Shown: in pieces, positions 30,013 through 43,157 of the stretch
Numbering within the stretch: position 1 is the first letter of the stretch
How the letters are laid out: the number at the start of each line of letters is the position of its first letter
The notes under the pieces: generated by a model
Databases searched by the model: none
Told to the model about the DNA's origin: nothing
Seen by the model: only the letters and a program-made list of their open reading frames with translations
Made by a program: the position numbers and the translations under genes
Assembly (NCBI RefSeq): GCF_013366375.1
Contig: NZ_JABWMJ010000004.1
Location: 186,001-250,000 of the forward strand
Source of the DNA: Rhizobacter koreensis
GTDB taxonomy: Bacteria > Pseudomonadota > Gammaproteobacteria > Burkholderiales > Burkholderiaceae_C
DNA: 64,000 nt
Direction: 5' to 3'

Positions 30013-30636
30013 ATGAGCGCGTTGGAAACGCAAGGTCTGGGCATGGTCCCGATCGTGATCGAGACGTCGGGCCGCGGCGAACGCGCCTACGACATCTACA
30101 GCCGCCTGCTGCGCGAGCGGGTAATCTTCCTGGTCGGGCCCGTGACCGATCAGACCGCCAATCTGGTCGTGGCGCAGATGCTCTTCCTCGAAAGCGAGAA
30201 CCCGGACAAGGACATCCACCTCTACATCAACTCGCCGGGCGGCTCGGTGAGCGCGGGCCTGTCGGTGTTCGACACGATGCAATTCATCAAGCCGGACGTG
30301 TCGACGCTCTGCATGGGCATCGCCGCGAGCATGGGCTCGTTCCTGCTGATGGCCGGCGCCAAGGGCAAGCGCTTCGCGCTGCCGAACTCGCGCGTGATGA
30401 TCCACCAGCCCTCTGGCGGCGCGCAGGGGCAGGCCACCGATATCGAGATCCACGCCCGCGAGATCCTCAAGACCCGCGAGCAGCTCAACAAGATCTACGC
30501 GGAGCGCACCGGTCAACCCATCGAGAAGATCCGCACCGACATGGAGCGCGACTTCTTCATGGACCCCGAGGAGTCGAAGGCCTACGGGCTGATCGACCAG
30601 GTGCTGACGCACCGGACCATGCCGGAATCGAGCTGA
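30013..30636 (+). CDS. clpP: ATP-dependent Clp protease, proteolytic subunit
   Basis: 207-residue serine protease that forms the 14-mer chamber. The catalytic residues are S106 in AASMGSF, H131 in MIHQPSGG and probably D180. A short N-terminal propeptide is expected. AAGGA precedes the ATG. It pairs with ClpX, encoded just downstream after an intervening terminator. Confidence 0.97.
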   Translation: MSALETQGLGMVPIVIETSGRGERAYDIYSRLLRERVIFLVGPVTDQTANLVVAQMLFLESENPDKDIHLYINSPGGSVSAGLSVFDTMQFIKPDVSTLCMGIAASMGSFLLMAGAKGKRFALPNSRVMIHQPSGGAQGQATDIEIHAREILKTREQLNKIYAERTGQPIEKIRTDMERDFFMDPEESKAYGLIDQVLTHRTMPESS

Positions 30637-30675
30637 CGCCGGCCCGCTTCGGCGGGCGGCAACAATGCCGGGATT

Positions 30676-30711
30676 GGGGCCTTTCTTGACGGTAAGGCCC
30701 CATTTTCTTTT
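30676..30711 (+). terminator. Terminator between clpP and clpX
   Basis: 8-bp stem GGGGCCTT / AAGGCCCC (30676-30683 and 30694-30701) with a 10-nt loop and a T-rich tail ATTTTCTTTT. It lies 40 nt past the clpP stop. It should separate or attenuate clpX transcription from clpP. Confidence 0.8.
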
Positions 30712-30758
30712 CAACTATCATTGTTCGCGCCCCCCTTCCGAGACGCGATTTCCCTCCC

Positions 30759-32027
<1,269 letters not shown>

Positions 32028-32139
32028 CGGGCTCCCCGCCCGCCCAAGTCCGTCATCCCGGAGCCGCCCCACCCAGCGGCCGGCTCCTTGCAATCGAACG
32101 CTCCAGCCCTACATCGGCTGGAGAAAGAAAGGTTCAACA

Positions 32140-34560
<2,421 letters not shown>

Positions 34561-34572
34561 TTCGCGAGGGCC

Positions 34573-34602
34573 TGTACAAGGCCCGTGGTTCTGGCATATA
34601 CT
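34573..34602 (+). promoter_or_regulatory. Promoter for tRNA-Gly
   Basis: TGTACA (34573-34578), an 18-nt spacer and TATACT (34597-34602) lie 38 nt before the tRNA. The -10 is good; the -35 matches only in part. Confidence 0.45.
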
Positions 34603-34640
34603 GTTCGACGTTGACGGTGCTGCTGAAGACCGACAGCAAT

Positions 34641-34716
34641 GCGGGAGTAGCTCAGTTGGTAGAGCGCAACCTTGCCAAGGTTGAGGTCGAGAGTTCGAGA
34701 CTCTTCTCCCGCTCCA
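34641..34716 (+). tRNA. tRNA-Gly (anticodon GCC)
   Basis: 76 nt including CCA. Acceptor stem GCGGGAG / CTCCCGC, anticodon loop CTTGCCA, and the T-arm GAGAGTTCGAGACTC are all intact. It lies 80 nt after lon and has its own terminator. Confidence 0.96.
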
Positions 34717-34723
34717 GATAAAG

Positions 34724-34754
34724 AAAAAAGGGAAGCCTCGTGCTTCCCTTTTTT
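34724..34754 (+). terminator. Terminator after tRNA-Gly
   Basis: Stem GGGAAGC / GCTTCCC extended by six A-T pairs, ending in TTTTTT. A strong, possibly bidirectional terminator separating tRNA-Gly from tRNA-Cys. Confidence 0.85.
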
Positions 34755-34799
34755 CGGTCCGGCGTCGACGTCGGGCATCGTCTGCGATGATTCGCACAT

Positions 34800-34874
34800 G
34801 GCGCGGTAGCAAAGCGGTTATGCACCGGATTGCAAATCCGTTCAGCCCGGTTCGACTCCGGGCCGCGCCTCCAC
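34800..34874 (+). tRNA. tRNA-Cys (anticodon GCA)
   Basis: Acceptor stem GGCGCGG / CCGCGCC with encoded CCA. The anticodon stem CGGAT-TGCAA-ATCCG carries GCA, and the T-arm GCCCGGTTCGACTCCGGGC is intact. Confidence 0.95.
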
Positions 34875-34919
34875 CCTGGCTTGACGAGCCGCACCGCACC
34901 TCGTGCGGCGACAAGATCC

Positions 34920-35096
34920 ATGAACGCTGAAGAGCTCGCCGCGGAATACGACCGCCTGCGCAACGAACTGCGCCGTCTGCTTGCCGAACCCGACAAGGAC
35001 ATGGCCGCCGTCGCGCGCGTGATGGACCAGCTCGACCTCACCCACCGCCGGTACAAGGCCGCGCACGGCATCGACGGCAACAACCCGATCGACTGA
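34920..35096 (+). CDS. Small helical protein of unknown function
   Basis: 58-residue acidic/basic helical protein, beginning MNAEELAAEYDRLRNELRRLL. It has a heptad-like pattern through about residue 45, so it may form a coiled-coil dimer. It has no signal peptide or membrane segment. It sits between tRNA-Cys and tRNA-Leu(UAA). Codon use matches neighbouring real genes, but the ribosome site is weak. I do not recognise a named family. Confidence 0.6.
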   Translation: MNAEELAAEYDRLRNELRRLLAEPDKDMAAVARVMDQLDLTHRRYKAAHGIDGNNPID

Positions 35097-35136
35097 CGCG
35101 GGCGGAGCCGCGCCTCGCCGGATAATTCGCCGCTCG

Positions 35137-35228
35137 GCCCGGGTGGTGAAACTGGTAGACACAGCGGACTTAAAATCCGCCGCTGCTCGAGAGAGGGCGT
35201 ACGGGTTCGATGCCCGTCCCGGGCACCA
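35137..35228 (+). tRNA. tRNA-Leu (anticodon UAA)
   Basis: 92 nt including CCA. Acceptor stem GCCCGGG / CCCGGGC, anticodon TAA in the loop of GCGGA-CTTAAAA-TCCGC, and a long variable arm confirm a type II Leu tRNA. A GATAAT 11 nt upstream may be its -10. Confidence 0.95.
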
Positions 35229-35345
35229 GCTGCACCCATCGTGCTCGACGCCGATGGCAAAATCGCACGCTCGTTCTTTTTCGGTGCGCCGCGGCGCGCG
35301 TCCATGCGGCGGCCACCCGGTCGCCTGCCACTCAGGAGCTCCTCG

Positions 35346-36095
35346 ATGAAGGTTCTGGTTCCCGTCAAGCGGGTGGTCGATTACAACGTCAAGGTTCGCG
35401 TCAAGTCGGACGGCAGCGGAGTCGACATCGCCAACGTCAAGATGAGCATGAACCCGTTCGACGAGATCGCGGTCGAGGAAGCGGTCCGGCTCAAGGAGAA
35501 GGGCGTCGTCACCGAGGTCGTGGCGGTCTCGTGCGGCGTGCAGCAGTGCCAGGAGACGCTGCGCACCGCCATGGCGATCGGCGCGGACCGCGCGATCCTC
35601 GTGCAGCACGACGGCGAACTGCAGCCGCTCGCCGTGGCCAAGCTGCTGAAGGCGCTCCTCGACAAGGAAAAGCCGGACCTCGTGATCCTCGGCAAGCAGG
35701 CGATCGACGACGACTGCAACCAGACCGGCCAGATGCTGGCCGCGCTCGCCGACCTGCCGCAGGCGACCTTCGCCTCGAAGGTCGAGGTCGCCGACGGCTA
35801 CGCCACCGTCACGCGCGAAGTCGACGGCGGCGCCGAGACGCTCAAGATCAGGCTGCCTGCGATCGTCACCACCGACCTGCGCCTCAACGAGCCGCGCTAC
35901 GTGACGCTGCCGAACATCATGAAGGCCAAGAAGAAGACGCTTGACGTGGTCAAGCCATCAGACCTGGGCGTCGATGCCACGTCGCACCTCAAGACGCTCA
36001 AGGTCAGCGAGCCGCCCAAGCGCGGTGCGGGCGTCAAGGTGCCCGACGTCGCCACGCTGGTCGAGAAGCTGCGCAACGAGGCCAAGGTCATCTGA
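35346..36095 (+). CDS. etfB: Electron transfer flavoprotein, beta subunit
   Basis: 249-residue ETF beta subunit that binds AMP. The start [20 protein letters not shown], the [18 protein letters not shown] segment and the recognition-loop region [20 protein letters not shown] are typical. It takes electrons from acyl-CoA dehydrogenases and passes them to ETF:quinone oxidoreductase. The ATG at 35346 has AGGAG 7 nt upstream; a longer in-frame version from 35241 overlaps leader sequence and was rejected. Confidence 0.96.
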   Translation: MKVLVPVKRVVDYNVKVRVKSDGSGVDIANVKMSMNPFDEIAVEEAVRLKEKGVVTEVVAVSCGVQQCQETLRTAMAIGADRAILVQHDGELQPLAVAKLLKALLDKEKPDLVILGKQAIDDDCNQTGQMLAALADLPQATFASKVEVADGYATVTREVDGGAETLKIRLPAIVTTDLRLNEPRYVTLPNIMKAKKKTLDVVKPSDLGVDATSHLKTLKVSEPPKRGAGVKVPDVATLVEKLRNEAKVI

Positions 36096-36149
36096 CCGCG
36101 AGCCGCGCAGCGACGATCCCTGCCGTACCGAACCTACCGAGACCGCCTC

Positions 36150-37082
36150 ATGCCATCTCTCGTCATCGCCGAGCACGACAACCAGAGCATCCGCACGTCG
36201 ACGCTGAACACCGTGACGGCCGCGATTCAGTGCGACCCGGACGTGCACGTGCTCGTCGCGGGGCAGGGCGCCGCCGATGCGGGCGCCGCTGCAGCGCGCA
36301 TCGCGGGCGTCAAGAAGGTGCTGCTCGCCGACAGCGAAGCGTTCGCGCACGGCCTCGCCGAGAACCTCGCGGCGCAGGTGCTCGCGCTCGCCTCGGGCTA
36401 CTCGCACATCCTCTTTCCCGCCACTGCGGGCGGCAAGAACGTCGCGCCGCGGGTCGCGGCCAAGCTCGACGTCGGTCAGATCTCGGACATCACCAAGGTC
36501 GACTCGGCCGACACCTTCGAGCGCCCCATCTACGCCGGCAACGCGATCGCGACGGTGCAGAGCATTGACCCAGTGAAGGTGATCACGGTGCGCACGACCG
36601 GCTTCGATGCCGCGGCCGCCGAAGGCGGCAGCGCAGCGGTCGAGACCGTCTCGGCGGTCGGCGACTCGGGCCTCTCGAGCTTCGTCGGCAGCGAGATCGC
36701 GAAGAACGATCGGCCCGAGCTCACCTCGGCCAAGATCATCGTCTCCGGCGGCCGCGCGCTCGGCTCGAGCGACAAGTTCAACGAGGTGCTGACGCCGCTC
36801 GCCGACAAGCTCGGTGCCGCGCTCGGCGCGAGCCGTGCCGCGGTCGACGCGGGCTACGCGCCGAACGACTGGCAGGTTGGTCAGACCGGCAAGATCGTCG
36901 CACCGCAGCTCTACATTGCGGCCGGCATCAGCGGCGCGATCCAGCACCTCGCGGGCATGAAGGATTCGAAGGTCATCGTCGCGATCAACAAGGACGCGGA
37001 GGCGCCGATCTTCAGCGTCGCCGACTACGGCCTCGAGGCCGACTTGTTCACCGCGGTCCCGGAGCTGATCAGCAAGCTCTGA
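36150..37082 (+). CDS. etfA: Electron transfer flavoprotein, alpha subunit
   Basis: 310-residue ETF alpha subunit. The C-terminal FAD-binding domain shows [36 protein letters not shown] and the end-signature [29 protein letters not shown]. It forms a heterodimer with EtfB, encoded 54 nt upstream. A strong terminator follows. Confidence 0.96.
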   Translation: MPSLVIAEHDNQSIRTSTLNTVTAAIQCDPDVHVLVAGQGAADAGAAAARIAGVKKVLLADSEAFAHGLAENLAAQVLALASGYSHILFPATAGGKNVAPRVAAKLDVGQISDITKVDSADTFERPIYAGNAIATVQSIDPVKVITVRTTGFDAAAAEGGSAAVETVSAVGDSGLSSFVGSEIAKNDRPELTSAKIIVSGGRALGSSDKFNEVLTPLADKLGAALGASRAAVDAGYAPNDWQVGQTGKIVAPQLYIAAGISGAIQHLAGMKDSKVIVAINKDAEAPIFSVADYGLEADLFTAVPELISKL

Positions 37083-37111
37083 GGGCACCCGCCACGCACG
37101 TTTGCAGGACG

Positions 37112-37136
37112 AAGGGCGCCACGGGGCGCCCTTTTT
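37112..37136 (+). terminator. Terminator after etfA
   Basis: Perfect 9-bp stem AAGGGCGCC / GGCGCCCTT with an ACGG loop and a T-run. The next gene starts 25 nt later, so that gene needs readthrough or a promoter overlapping the hairpin. Confidence 0.85.
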
Positions 37137-37160
37137 CCTTTCGATCCCCACGGAGACACC

Positions 37161-38954
37161 ATGAGCTATCGCGCGCCCGTCAAGGACATGCTGTTCTGCA
37201 TGACCGAACTCGCCGGACTCGAGCAGATCGGACAGCTGCCCGGATTCGAGGACGCCAGCGTCGACACCGCCGAGGCGGTGCTCGACGAATGTGCCCGCTT
37301 CAACGAGAGCGTGGTCGCGCCGCTCAACCGCACCGGTGACCTCGAGCCATCGTCGTGGGACGCCGGCACGGTGCGCACGACGCCCGGTTTCAGGCAGGCG
37401 TTCCGCCAGTTCGCCGAAGGCGGCTGGCAGGGCTTGCAGCACCCCACCGAGTTCGGCGGACAGAACCTGCCGAAGACGATCGGCGCGGCGTGCACCGAGA
37501 TGCTCAACAGCGCCAACCTGAGCTTCGCTCTCTGCCCGCTGCTGACCGATGGCGCGATCGAGGCGCTGCTCACCGCGGGTACCGACGAGCAGCGTGCGCT
37601 CTACCTGCCGAAGATGATCTCGGGCGAGTGGACCGGCACCATGAACCTCACCGAGCCGCAGGCCGGCTCGGACCTCGCGCTGGTGCGCACGCGCGCCGAG
37701 CCGCAGGGCGACGGCTCGTACAAGCTGTTCGGCACCAAGATCTTCATCACCTACGGCGAGCACGACATGGCCGCCAACATCGTGCACTTCGTACTCGCAC
37801 GGATCGCCGGTGCGCCCGAAGGGGTCAAGGGCATCAGCCTGTTCGTGGTGCCGAAGTTCCTGGTCGGTGCCGACGGCGCGCTCGGCGAGCGCAACGACGT
37901 GCACTGCGTCAGCATCGAGCACAAGCTGGGCATCAAGGCGAGCCCGACTGCGGTCCTGCAGTTCGGCGATCACGGCGGCGCGATCGGGCACCTGGTCGGC
38001 GCCGAGAACCGCGGCCTCGAGTACATGTTCATCATGATGAACGCGGCGCGCTACGCGGTCGGCGTGCAGGGGATCGCGGTCGCCGAAAGGTCATACCAGA
38101 AGGCGGCAGCGTACGCCCGCGAGCGCGTGCAGTCGCGGCCGGTGGACGGCTCGGTGCCGGGCTCCGCGACCATCGTCCACCATCCCGACGTGCGGCGCAT
38201 GCTGATGACGATGCGTGCCTACACGGAAGGCGCGCGCGCGATGGCGATCGTCGCGGCGGCCGCGTTCGATGTCGCGCACCACGACTCCGACCCCGAGACC
38301 CGCAAGCGTTCGCAGGCGTTCTACGAATTCATGGTGCCGCTGGTGAAGGGCTTCAGCACCGAGATGAGCGTCGAGGTGGCGAGCCTCGGCATCCAGGTGC
38401 ACGGCGGCATGGGTTTCATCGAGGAGACCGGCGCCGCTCAGTACTTCCGCGACAGCCGCATCCTGCCGATCTACGAGGGCACGACCGCGATCCAGGCGAA
38501 TGACCTGGTCGGCCGCAAGACCGGCCGCGACGGCGGTCAGACCGCGCGCTCGATCGCGACCGAGATCGCGCGCACCGAGGCCGCGCTGGCCCCGCGCGAC
38601 AGCGCTGCGGCTCGCGCGATGGCGACCCGCCTGGCGGCCTCGCGGGCCGACTTCGAGGCCGTCGCGAACTTCGTCGTCGAGCGCGTACGCAGCGACCCCA
38701 ACGCGGTGTTCGCGGGCTCGGTGCCTTACCTCATGCTCGCCGGCTATACCGTGGCCGGATGGCAGATGGCGCGCGCGCTGATCGCCGCCGAGGACACGCT
38801 CGCCGCCGGCAGGGGCGACGCGGCGTTCCTGCGCGCGAAGGTCGCAACGGCGTGGTTCTACGCCGAGCATCTGCTGACCCGCACCCCCGCACTGCGCGCC
38901 GCCATCGTCGATGGCGGCGCCAGCGTGATGGCCCTCGACAACGACTCGTTCTGA
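37161..38954 (+). CDS. Acyl-CoA dehydrogenase, long form with C-terminal extension
   Basis: 597-residue acyl-CoA dehydrogenase of the ~600-residue type (DmdC/AidB-like group). The core has [18 protein letters not shown] and [23 protein letters not shown]. The catalytic glutamate is in [14 protein letters not shown]. An extra C-terminal helical domain covers about 470-597. Electrons would go to the ETF encoded just upstream, an arrangement common in betaproteobacteria. The exact acyl-CoA substrate is unknown; medium- to long-chain is a reasonable guess, and 3-methylmercaptopropionyl-CoA is possible by family resemblance. Confidence 0.92.
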   Translation: MSYRAPVKDMLFCMTELAGLEQIGQLPGFEDASVDTAEAVLDECARFNESVVAPLNRTGDLEPSSWDAGTVRTTPGFRQAFRQFAEGGWQGLQHPTEFGGQNLPKTIGAACTEMLNSANLSFALCPLLTDGAIEALLTAGTDEQRALYLPKMISGEWTGTMNLTEPQAGSDLALVRTRAEPQGDGSYKLFGTKIFITYGEHDMAANIVHFVLARIAGAPEGVKGISLFVVPKFLVGADGALGERNDVHCVSIEHKLGIKASPTAVLQFGDHGGAIGHLVGAENRGLEYMFIMMNAARYAVGVQGIAVAERSYQKAAAYARERVQSRPVDGSVPGSATIVHHPDVRRMLMTMRAYTEGARAMAIVAAAAFDVAHHDSDPETRKRSQAFYEFMVPLVKGFSTEMSVEVASLGIQVHGGMGFIEETGAAQYFRDSRILPIYEGTTAIQANDLVGRKTGRDGGQTARSIATEIARTEAALAPRDSAAARAMATRLAASRADFEAVANFVVERVRSDPNAVFAGSVPYLMLAGYTVAGWQMARALIAAEDTLAAGRGDAAFLRAKVATAWFYAEHLLTRTPALRAAIVDGGASVMALDNDSF

Positions 38955-38967
38955 AGCGGACCGCCCC

Positions 38968-39933
38968 ATGACGCTGCCTGCCGTGTTTCGTTCGCTGACG
39001 CTGCCGGTGATCGGCGCGCCCCTCTTCATCATCAGCAACCCCCGGCTCGTGATCGAGCAGTGCAAGGCCGGCATCGTCGGCTCGATGCCGGCGCTCAACG
39101 CGCGCCCGGCGTCGCAGCTCGAGGACTGGCTTGCCGAGATCACCGAGACGCTCGCCGCGCACGATCGCGCCAACCCCGACCGGCGCGCAGCGCCGTTCGC
39201 GGTGAACCAGATCGTCCACAAAAGCAACGACCGGCTCGAGCACGACCTCGAGGTCTGCGCACGCTTCAAGGTGCCGGTCATCATCACCTCGCTCGGCGCC
39301 CGAAGCGACCTCAACGAGGCGGTGCACGGCTGGGGTGGCGTGGTGATGCACGACGTCATCAACAACACGTTCGCGCGCAAGGCCATCGACAAGGGCGCCG
39401 ACGGGCTGATCGCGGTCGCGGCCGGCGCCGGCGGCCATGCCGGCGTGAAGAGCCCGTTCGCGCTGATCGCCGAGATCCGCGAATGGTTCGACGGCCCGCT
39501 CGCGCTGAGCGGCGCCATGGCCACCGGGGGTGGCGTGCTCGCCGCGCAGGCCATGGGTGCCGACTTCGCGTACATCGGCTCGGCGTTCATCGCCACCGAC
39601 GAAGCGCGTGCGCCAGACGCCTACAAGGCGGCGATCGTCGAGGGCAGCAGCGACGACGTCGTCTACTCGAGCCTCTTCACCGGTGTGCACGGCAACTACC
39701 TGAAGGCGTCGATCCGGGCGGCCGGCCTCGACCCCGACAACCTGCCCGAGAGCGACCCCAGCAAGATGAACTTCGGCGGCGAGGCCAAGAAGGCCTGGAA
39801 GGACATCTGGGGCAGCGGTCAGGGCATCGGCCGCATCAAGGGAGTCGTGCCGGCGCGCGAACTGATCGAGCGCCTGCGCGGCGAATATCAGGCGGCGCGG
39901 CGCCGCCTCGCGTCGACCGAGACCGCCACCTGA
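38968..39933 (+). CDS. Nitronate monooxygenase-like flavoprotein
   Basis: 321-residue FMN-binding TIM-barrel protein of the NMO/2-nitropropane dioxygenase family. It begins PVIGAPLFIISNPRLV and carries GADGLIAVAAGAGGHAG, the phosphate-binding GAMATGGGVLAAQAMGADF and a YIGSAFIATDEA segment. NMOs oxidise nitronates, but many family members have other or unknown roles. It begins 13 nt after the acyl-CoA dehydrogenase and is probably co-transcribed. The link to fatty acid oxidation is by position only. Confidence 0.88.
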   Translation: MTLPAVFRSLTLPVIGAPLFIISNPRLVIEQCKAGIVGSMPALNARPASQLEDWLAEITETLAAHDRANPDRRAAPFAVNQIVHKSNDRLEHDLEVCARFKVPVIITSLGARSDLNEAVHGWGGVVMHDVINNTFARKAIDKGADGLIAVAAGAGGHAGVKSPFALIAEIREWFDGPLALSGAMATGGGVLAAQAMGADFAYIGSAFIATDEARAPDAYKAAIVEGSSDDVVYSSLFTGVHGNYLKASIRAAGLDPDNLPESDPSKMNFGGEAKKAWKDIWGSGQGIGRIKGVVPARELIERLRGEYQAARRRLASTETAT

Positions 39934-40271
39934 GTCGTCTGCCGGCAGCCAGCCGGCGCGGCCGCCACGCTGCCGGCGACGCCCCGCGGCGCGGCGCTGC
40001 CGCGCCGTGCGCGCTGTTGCCGCGCTGAAGTGATCGCATGCGTGCCGTGCGCCTCGGCTTCTGCACTGCGGGCATCCGCCTTGCCGCAGACCCCTTCCGA
40101 TTCGGCAACGGGGGATACCCCTCGGTGTTACAGTGCCGGCCGAATCAGGTCCTACCCGGCTTGTCTCCTGAGCACGACCGGGTCGCTTGTCCCGCAGCAG
40201 TGGCGTAGCCGCTCGCGGAAGGTTTTTCCAACCCCCTACCAGCCCGGAAACCGGCGCGAAAGGTGAGCGAG
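39934..40271. other. Long intergenic leader upstream of odhA
   Basis: No gene seen. A perfect 8-bp hairpin GGCGCGGC / GCCGCGCC (39988-40006) 55 nt after the nitronate monooxygenase stop lacks a T-run. The rest shows no clear promoter, riboswitch core or leader peptide. The odhA promoter is presumably here but I cannot place it. Confidence 0.5.
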
Positions 40272-43130
40272 ATGATGCAGGAATACAGGTCGAACTCGTA
40301 CCTGTTCGGCGGCAATGCGCCTTACGTCGAGGAGCTCTACGAAGCCTACCTCGACAACCCCGGCTCGGTGCCGGACAACTGGCGCGCCTACTTCGACGCG
40401 CTGCAGAACGTGCCGGCGGCCGACGGCTCCACGAACCCCGACATCGCGCACGCGCCGGTGGTCGAGTCGTTCGCGCAGCGCGCCAAGGCGAACGCGTTCA
40501 ACAACAAGGTCTCGGGCTCTGAACTGGCCGTCGCGCGTCGCCAGGTGCACGTGCAGTCGCTCATCGCGGCGTACCGCGTGCTCGGCTCGCGCTGGGCCGA
40601 TCTCGACCCGCTCAAGCGCCAGGAGCGCCCCAGGCTGCCCGAGCTCGAGCCGGGCTTCTACGACCTCACTGAAGCCGACATGGACATGTCGTTCAGTGCG
40701 ACCAACACGTACTTCTCGAAGGCCGAGCAGTCGACGCTGCGCGAGATCGTGCAGGCGCTGCGCGAGACCTACTGCGGAACCATCGGTTCCGAGTACATGC
40801 ACATCACCGACCCGGCCGAGAAGCGCTGGTGGCAGGAACGTCTCGAGAGCGTGCGCGCCAAGCCGAACTTCGAGGCGCAGAAGAAGGTGCACATCCTCGA
40901 GCGCCTCACTGCCGCGGAAGGCCTCGAGCGCTACCTGCATACCAAGTATGTCGGCCAGAAGCGCTTCTCGCTCGAAGGCGGCGAGAGCTTCATCGCCTGC
41001 ATGGACGAGCTGATCCAGCGCGCCGGCAAGGCCGGCGTGCAGGAGATCGTGATCGGCATGGCGCACCGCGGGCGCCTCAACGTGCTCGTCAATACACTGG
41101 GCAAGGTGCCCAAGCAGCTGTTCGCCGAGTTCGACCACACCGCGCCCGAAGAGCTGCCGTCCGGCGACGTCAAATACCACCAGGGCTTCTCGAGCGACAT
41201 CACCACCGAAGGCGGGCCCGTCCACCTGAGCCTCGCCTTCAACCCGTCGCACCTCGAGATCGTGAACCCGGTCGTCGAGGGCTCGGTCAAGGCTCGTCTC
41301 GACCGGCGCGGCGACAAGGAAGGCGACACCGTGCTGCCGATCCTGGTGCACGGCGATGCCGCGTTCGCGGGGCAGGGCGTCGTGATGGAGACGCTGGCGC
41401 TGGCGCAGACGCGCGGCTACTACACCGGCGGCACGGTGCACGTGGTCATCAACAACCAGATCGGCTTCACGACCTCGGACCCGCGCGACACGCGCTCGAC
41501 GCTGTACTGCACCGACGTCGTCAAGATGATCGAGGCGCCGGTGCTGCACGTGAACGGCGACGACGCCGAGGCCGTGGTGCTGGCGTCGCAGATGGCGCTC
41601 GACTACCGCCAGCAGTTCAACAAGGACGTGGTGGTCGACATCGTGTGCTTCCGCAAGCTCGGCCACAACGAGCAGGACACGCCGGCGCTGACGCAGCCGC
41701 TGATGTACAAGAAGATCGCCCAGCACCCCGGCACGCGCAAGCTCTACGGCGACAAGCTGGTCGCGCAGGGCGTGCTGCCGCCGGAAGGCCCCGACGAGAT
41801 GGTCAAGGCGTTCCGCGCGGCCATGGACGCCGGCAAGAGCAGCTACGACCCGGTGCTCACGAACTACAAGAGCAAGTTCGCGGTCGACTGGGCGCCGTTT
41901 CTCGGCAAGAAGTGGACCGATGCGGCGGACACGGCGCTTCCGATGGCCGAGATCAAGCGTCTGGCCGAGCGCATCACCACGGTCCCCGACAACTTCAAGG
42001 TCCATCCGCTGGTCGAGAAGGTACTCGCCGATCGCGCGGCGATGGGCCGCGGCGAGGCGCGGGTCGATTGGGGCATGGGCGAGCACCTCGCCTACGCCTC
42101 GCTGGTGGCGAGCGGCTACGCGGTGCGCCTGTCGGGCGAGGACTCCGGCCGCGGCACGTTCACGCACCGGCACGCGGTGCTGCACGACCAGAACCGCGAG
42201 AAGTGGGACGAAGGCACCTACACGCCGCTGCAGCACGTGACCGAAGGGCAGGCGCCGTTCGTCGTCATCGACTCGCTCCTCTCCGAGGAGGCGGTGCTCG
42301 GCTTCGAGTACGGCTACGCGTCGGCCGAGCCGAACACCCTCGTCATCTGGGAAGCGCAGTTCGGCGACTTCGTCAACGGCGCGCAGGTCGTGATCGACCA
42401 GTTCATCGCATCGGGCGAGGTGAAGTGGGGCCGCGCCAACGGCATCGTGCTGATGCTGCCGCACGGCTACGAAGGGCAGGGACCGGAGCACTCGTCGGCA
42501 CGCCTCGAACGCTTCATGCAGCTCGCGGCCGACAACAACATGCAGATCGTGCAGCCGACCTCGGCGAGCCAGATCTTCCACGTGCTGCGGCGCCAGATGG
42601 TGCGCATGTTCAGGAAGCCCCTGATCATCATGTCGCCGAAGTCGCTGCTGCGTCACAAGGACGCGTCGTCGCCGCTCAGCGAGTTCACCAAGGGCGAGTT
42701 CAAGACCGTCATCGGAGAGCAAAGCACCGAGGTGAACGCCGAGAAGGTGCGTCGCGTGATCGTCTGCTCCGGCAAGGTCTACTACGACCTCGTCAAGGCG
42801 CGTACCGAGCGCAAGAACGTCGACGCCGTGATCCTGCGCGTTGAGCAGCTCTATCCGTTCCCGCACAAGGCGTTCGCCGCCGAGCTGCGCAAGTACCCGA
42901 ACGCCACGGAGATCGTGTGGTGCCAGGACGAGCCGCAGAACCAGGGTGCCTGGTTCTTCGTGCAGCACTATCTGCACGAGAACATGGCCGATGGTCAGCG
43001 TCTCGGCTACGCCGGCCGCCCCGCGTCGGCGTCGCCTGCGGTCGGCTACGTGCACCTGCACCAGGAGCAGCAGAAGGCGCTGCTCGAACAGGCGTTCTCC
43101 AAGCTCAAGGGCTTCGTGCTGACCAAGTGA
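40272..43130 (+). CDS. odhA: 2-oxoglutarate dehydrogenase E1 component
   Basis: 952-residue ThDP-dependent decarboxylase of the TCA cycle. The N-terminal NSYLFGGNAPYVEELYEAYL segment tethers it to E2. The active-site region has GMAHRGRLNVLVNTLGK, the ThDP/Mg motif GDAAFAGQGVVMETL through NNQIGFTT, and the C-terminal transketolase-like domain with AQFGDFVNGAQVVIDQF. I used the ATG at 40272, with AGGTGA 5 nt upstream; an in-frame GTG at 40263 is also possible. It heads the odhA-odhB-lpdA operon. Confidence 0.97.
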   Translation: MMQEYRSNSYLFGGNAPYVEELYEAYLDNPGSVPDNWRAYFDALQNVPAADGSTNPDIAHAPVVESFAQRAKANAFNNKVSGSELAVARRQVHVQSLIAAYRVLGSRWADLDPLKRQERPRLPELEPGFYDLTEADMDMSFSATNTYFSKAEQSTLREIVQALRETYCGTIGSEYMHITDPAEKRWWQERLESVRAKPNFEAQKKVHILERLTAAEGLERYLHTKYVGQKRFSLEGGESFIACMDELIQRAGKAGVQEIVIGMAHRGRLNVLVNTLGKVPKQLFAEFDHTAPEELPSGDVKYHQGFSSDITTEGGPVHLSLAFNPSHLEIVNPVVEGSVKARLDRRGDKEGDTVLPILVHGDAAFAGQGVVMETLALAQTRGYYTGGTVHVVINNQIGFTTSDPRDTRSTLYCTDVVKMIEAPVLHVNGDDAEAVVLASQMALDYRQQFNKDVVVDIVCFRKLGHNEQDTPALTQPLMYKKIAQHPGTRKLYGDKLVAQGVLPPEGPDEMVKAFRAAMDAGKSSYDPVLTNYKSKFAVDWAPFLGKKWTDAADTALPMAEIKRLAERITTVPDNFKVHPLVEKVLADRAAMGRGEARVDWGMGEHLAYASLVASGYAVRLSGEDSGRGTFTHRHAVLHDQNREKWDEGTYTPLQHVTEGQAPFVVIDSLLSEEAVLGFEYGYASAEPNTLVIWEAQFGDFVNGAQVVIDQFIASGEVKWGRANGIVLMLPHGYEGQGPEHSSARLERFMQLAADNNMQIVQPTSASQIFHVLRRQMVRMFRKPLIIMSPKSLLRHKDASSPLSEFTKGEFKTVIGEQSTEVNAEKVRRVIVCSGKVYYDLVKARTERKNVDAVILRVEQLYPFPHKAFAAELRKYPNATEIVWCQDEPQNQGAWFFVQHYLHENMADGQRLGYAGRPASASPAVGYVHLHQEQQKALLEQAFSKLKGFVLTK

Positions 43131-43157
43131 CCCGCACGGCCACAGAAAGAACAAGCA

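Noticed and set aside
34567..34585. Hairpin GGGCCT / AGGCCC after lon as a terminator
   Set aside because: The stem is only 6 bp and is followed by GTGGTTCTGG, with no T-run; it also overlaps the likely tRNA-Gly promoter.
39934..40271. Riboswitch or leader peptide in the long gap before odhA
   Set aside because: I looked for conserved riboswitch core elements, Rho-independent terminators and biased short frames and found none.
40236..43154. 972-codon open frame antisense to odhA, and similar long antisense frames over lon (32134-34914) and ilvB (17482-19353)
   Set aside because: Very high GC leaves few stop codons in shadow frames. These translations are Arg/His/Leu/Val-rich without domains, while the sense strand carries complete conserved enzymes.
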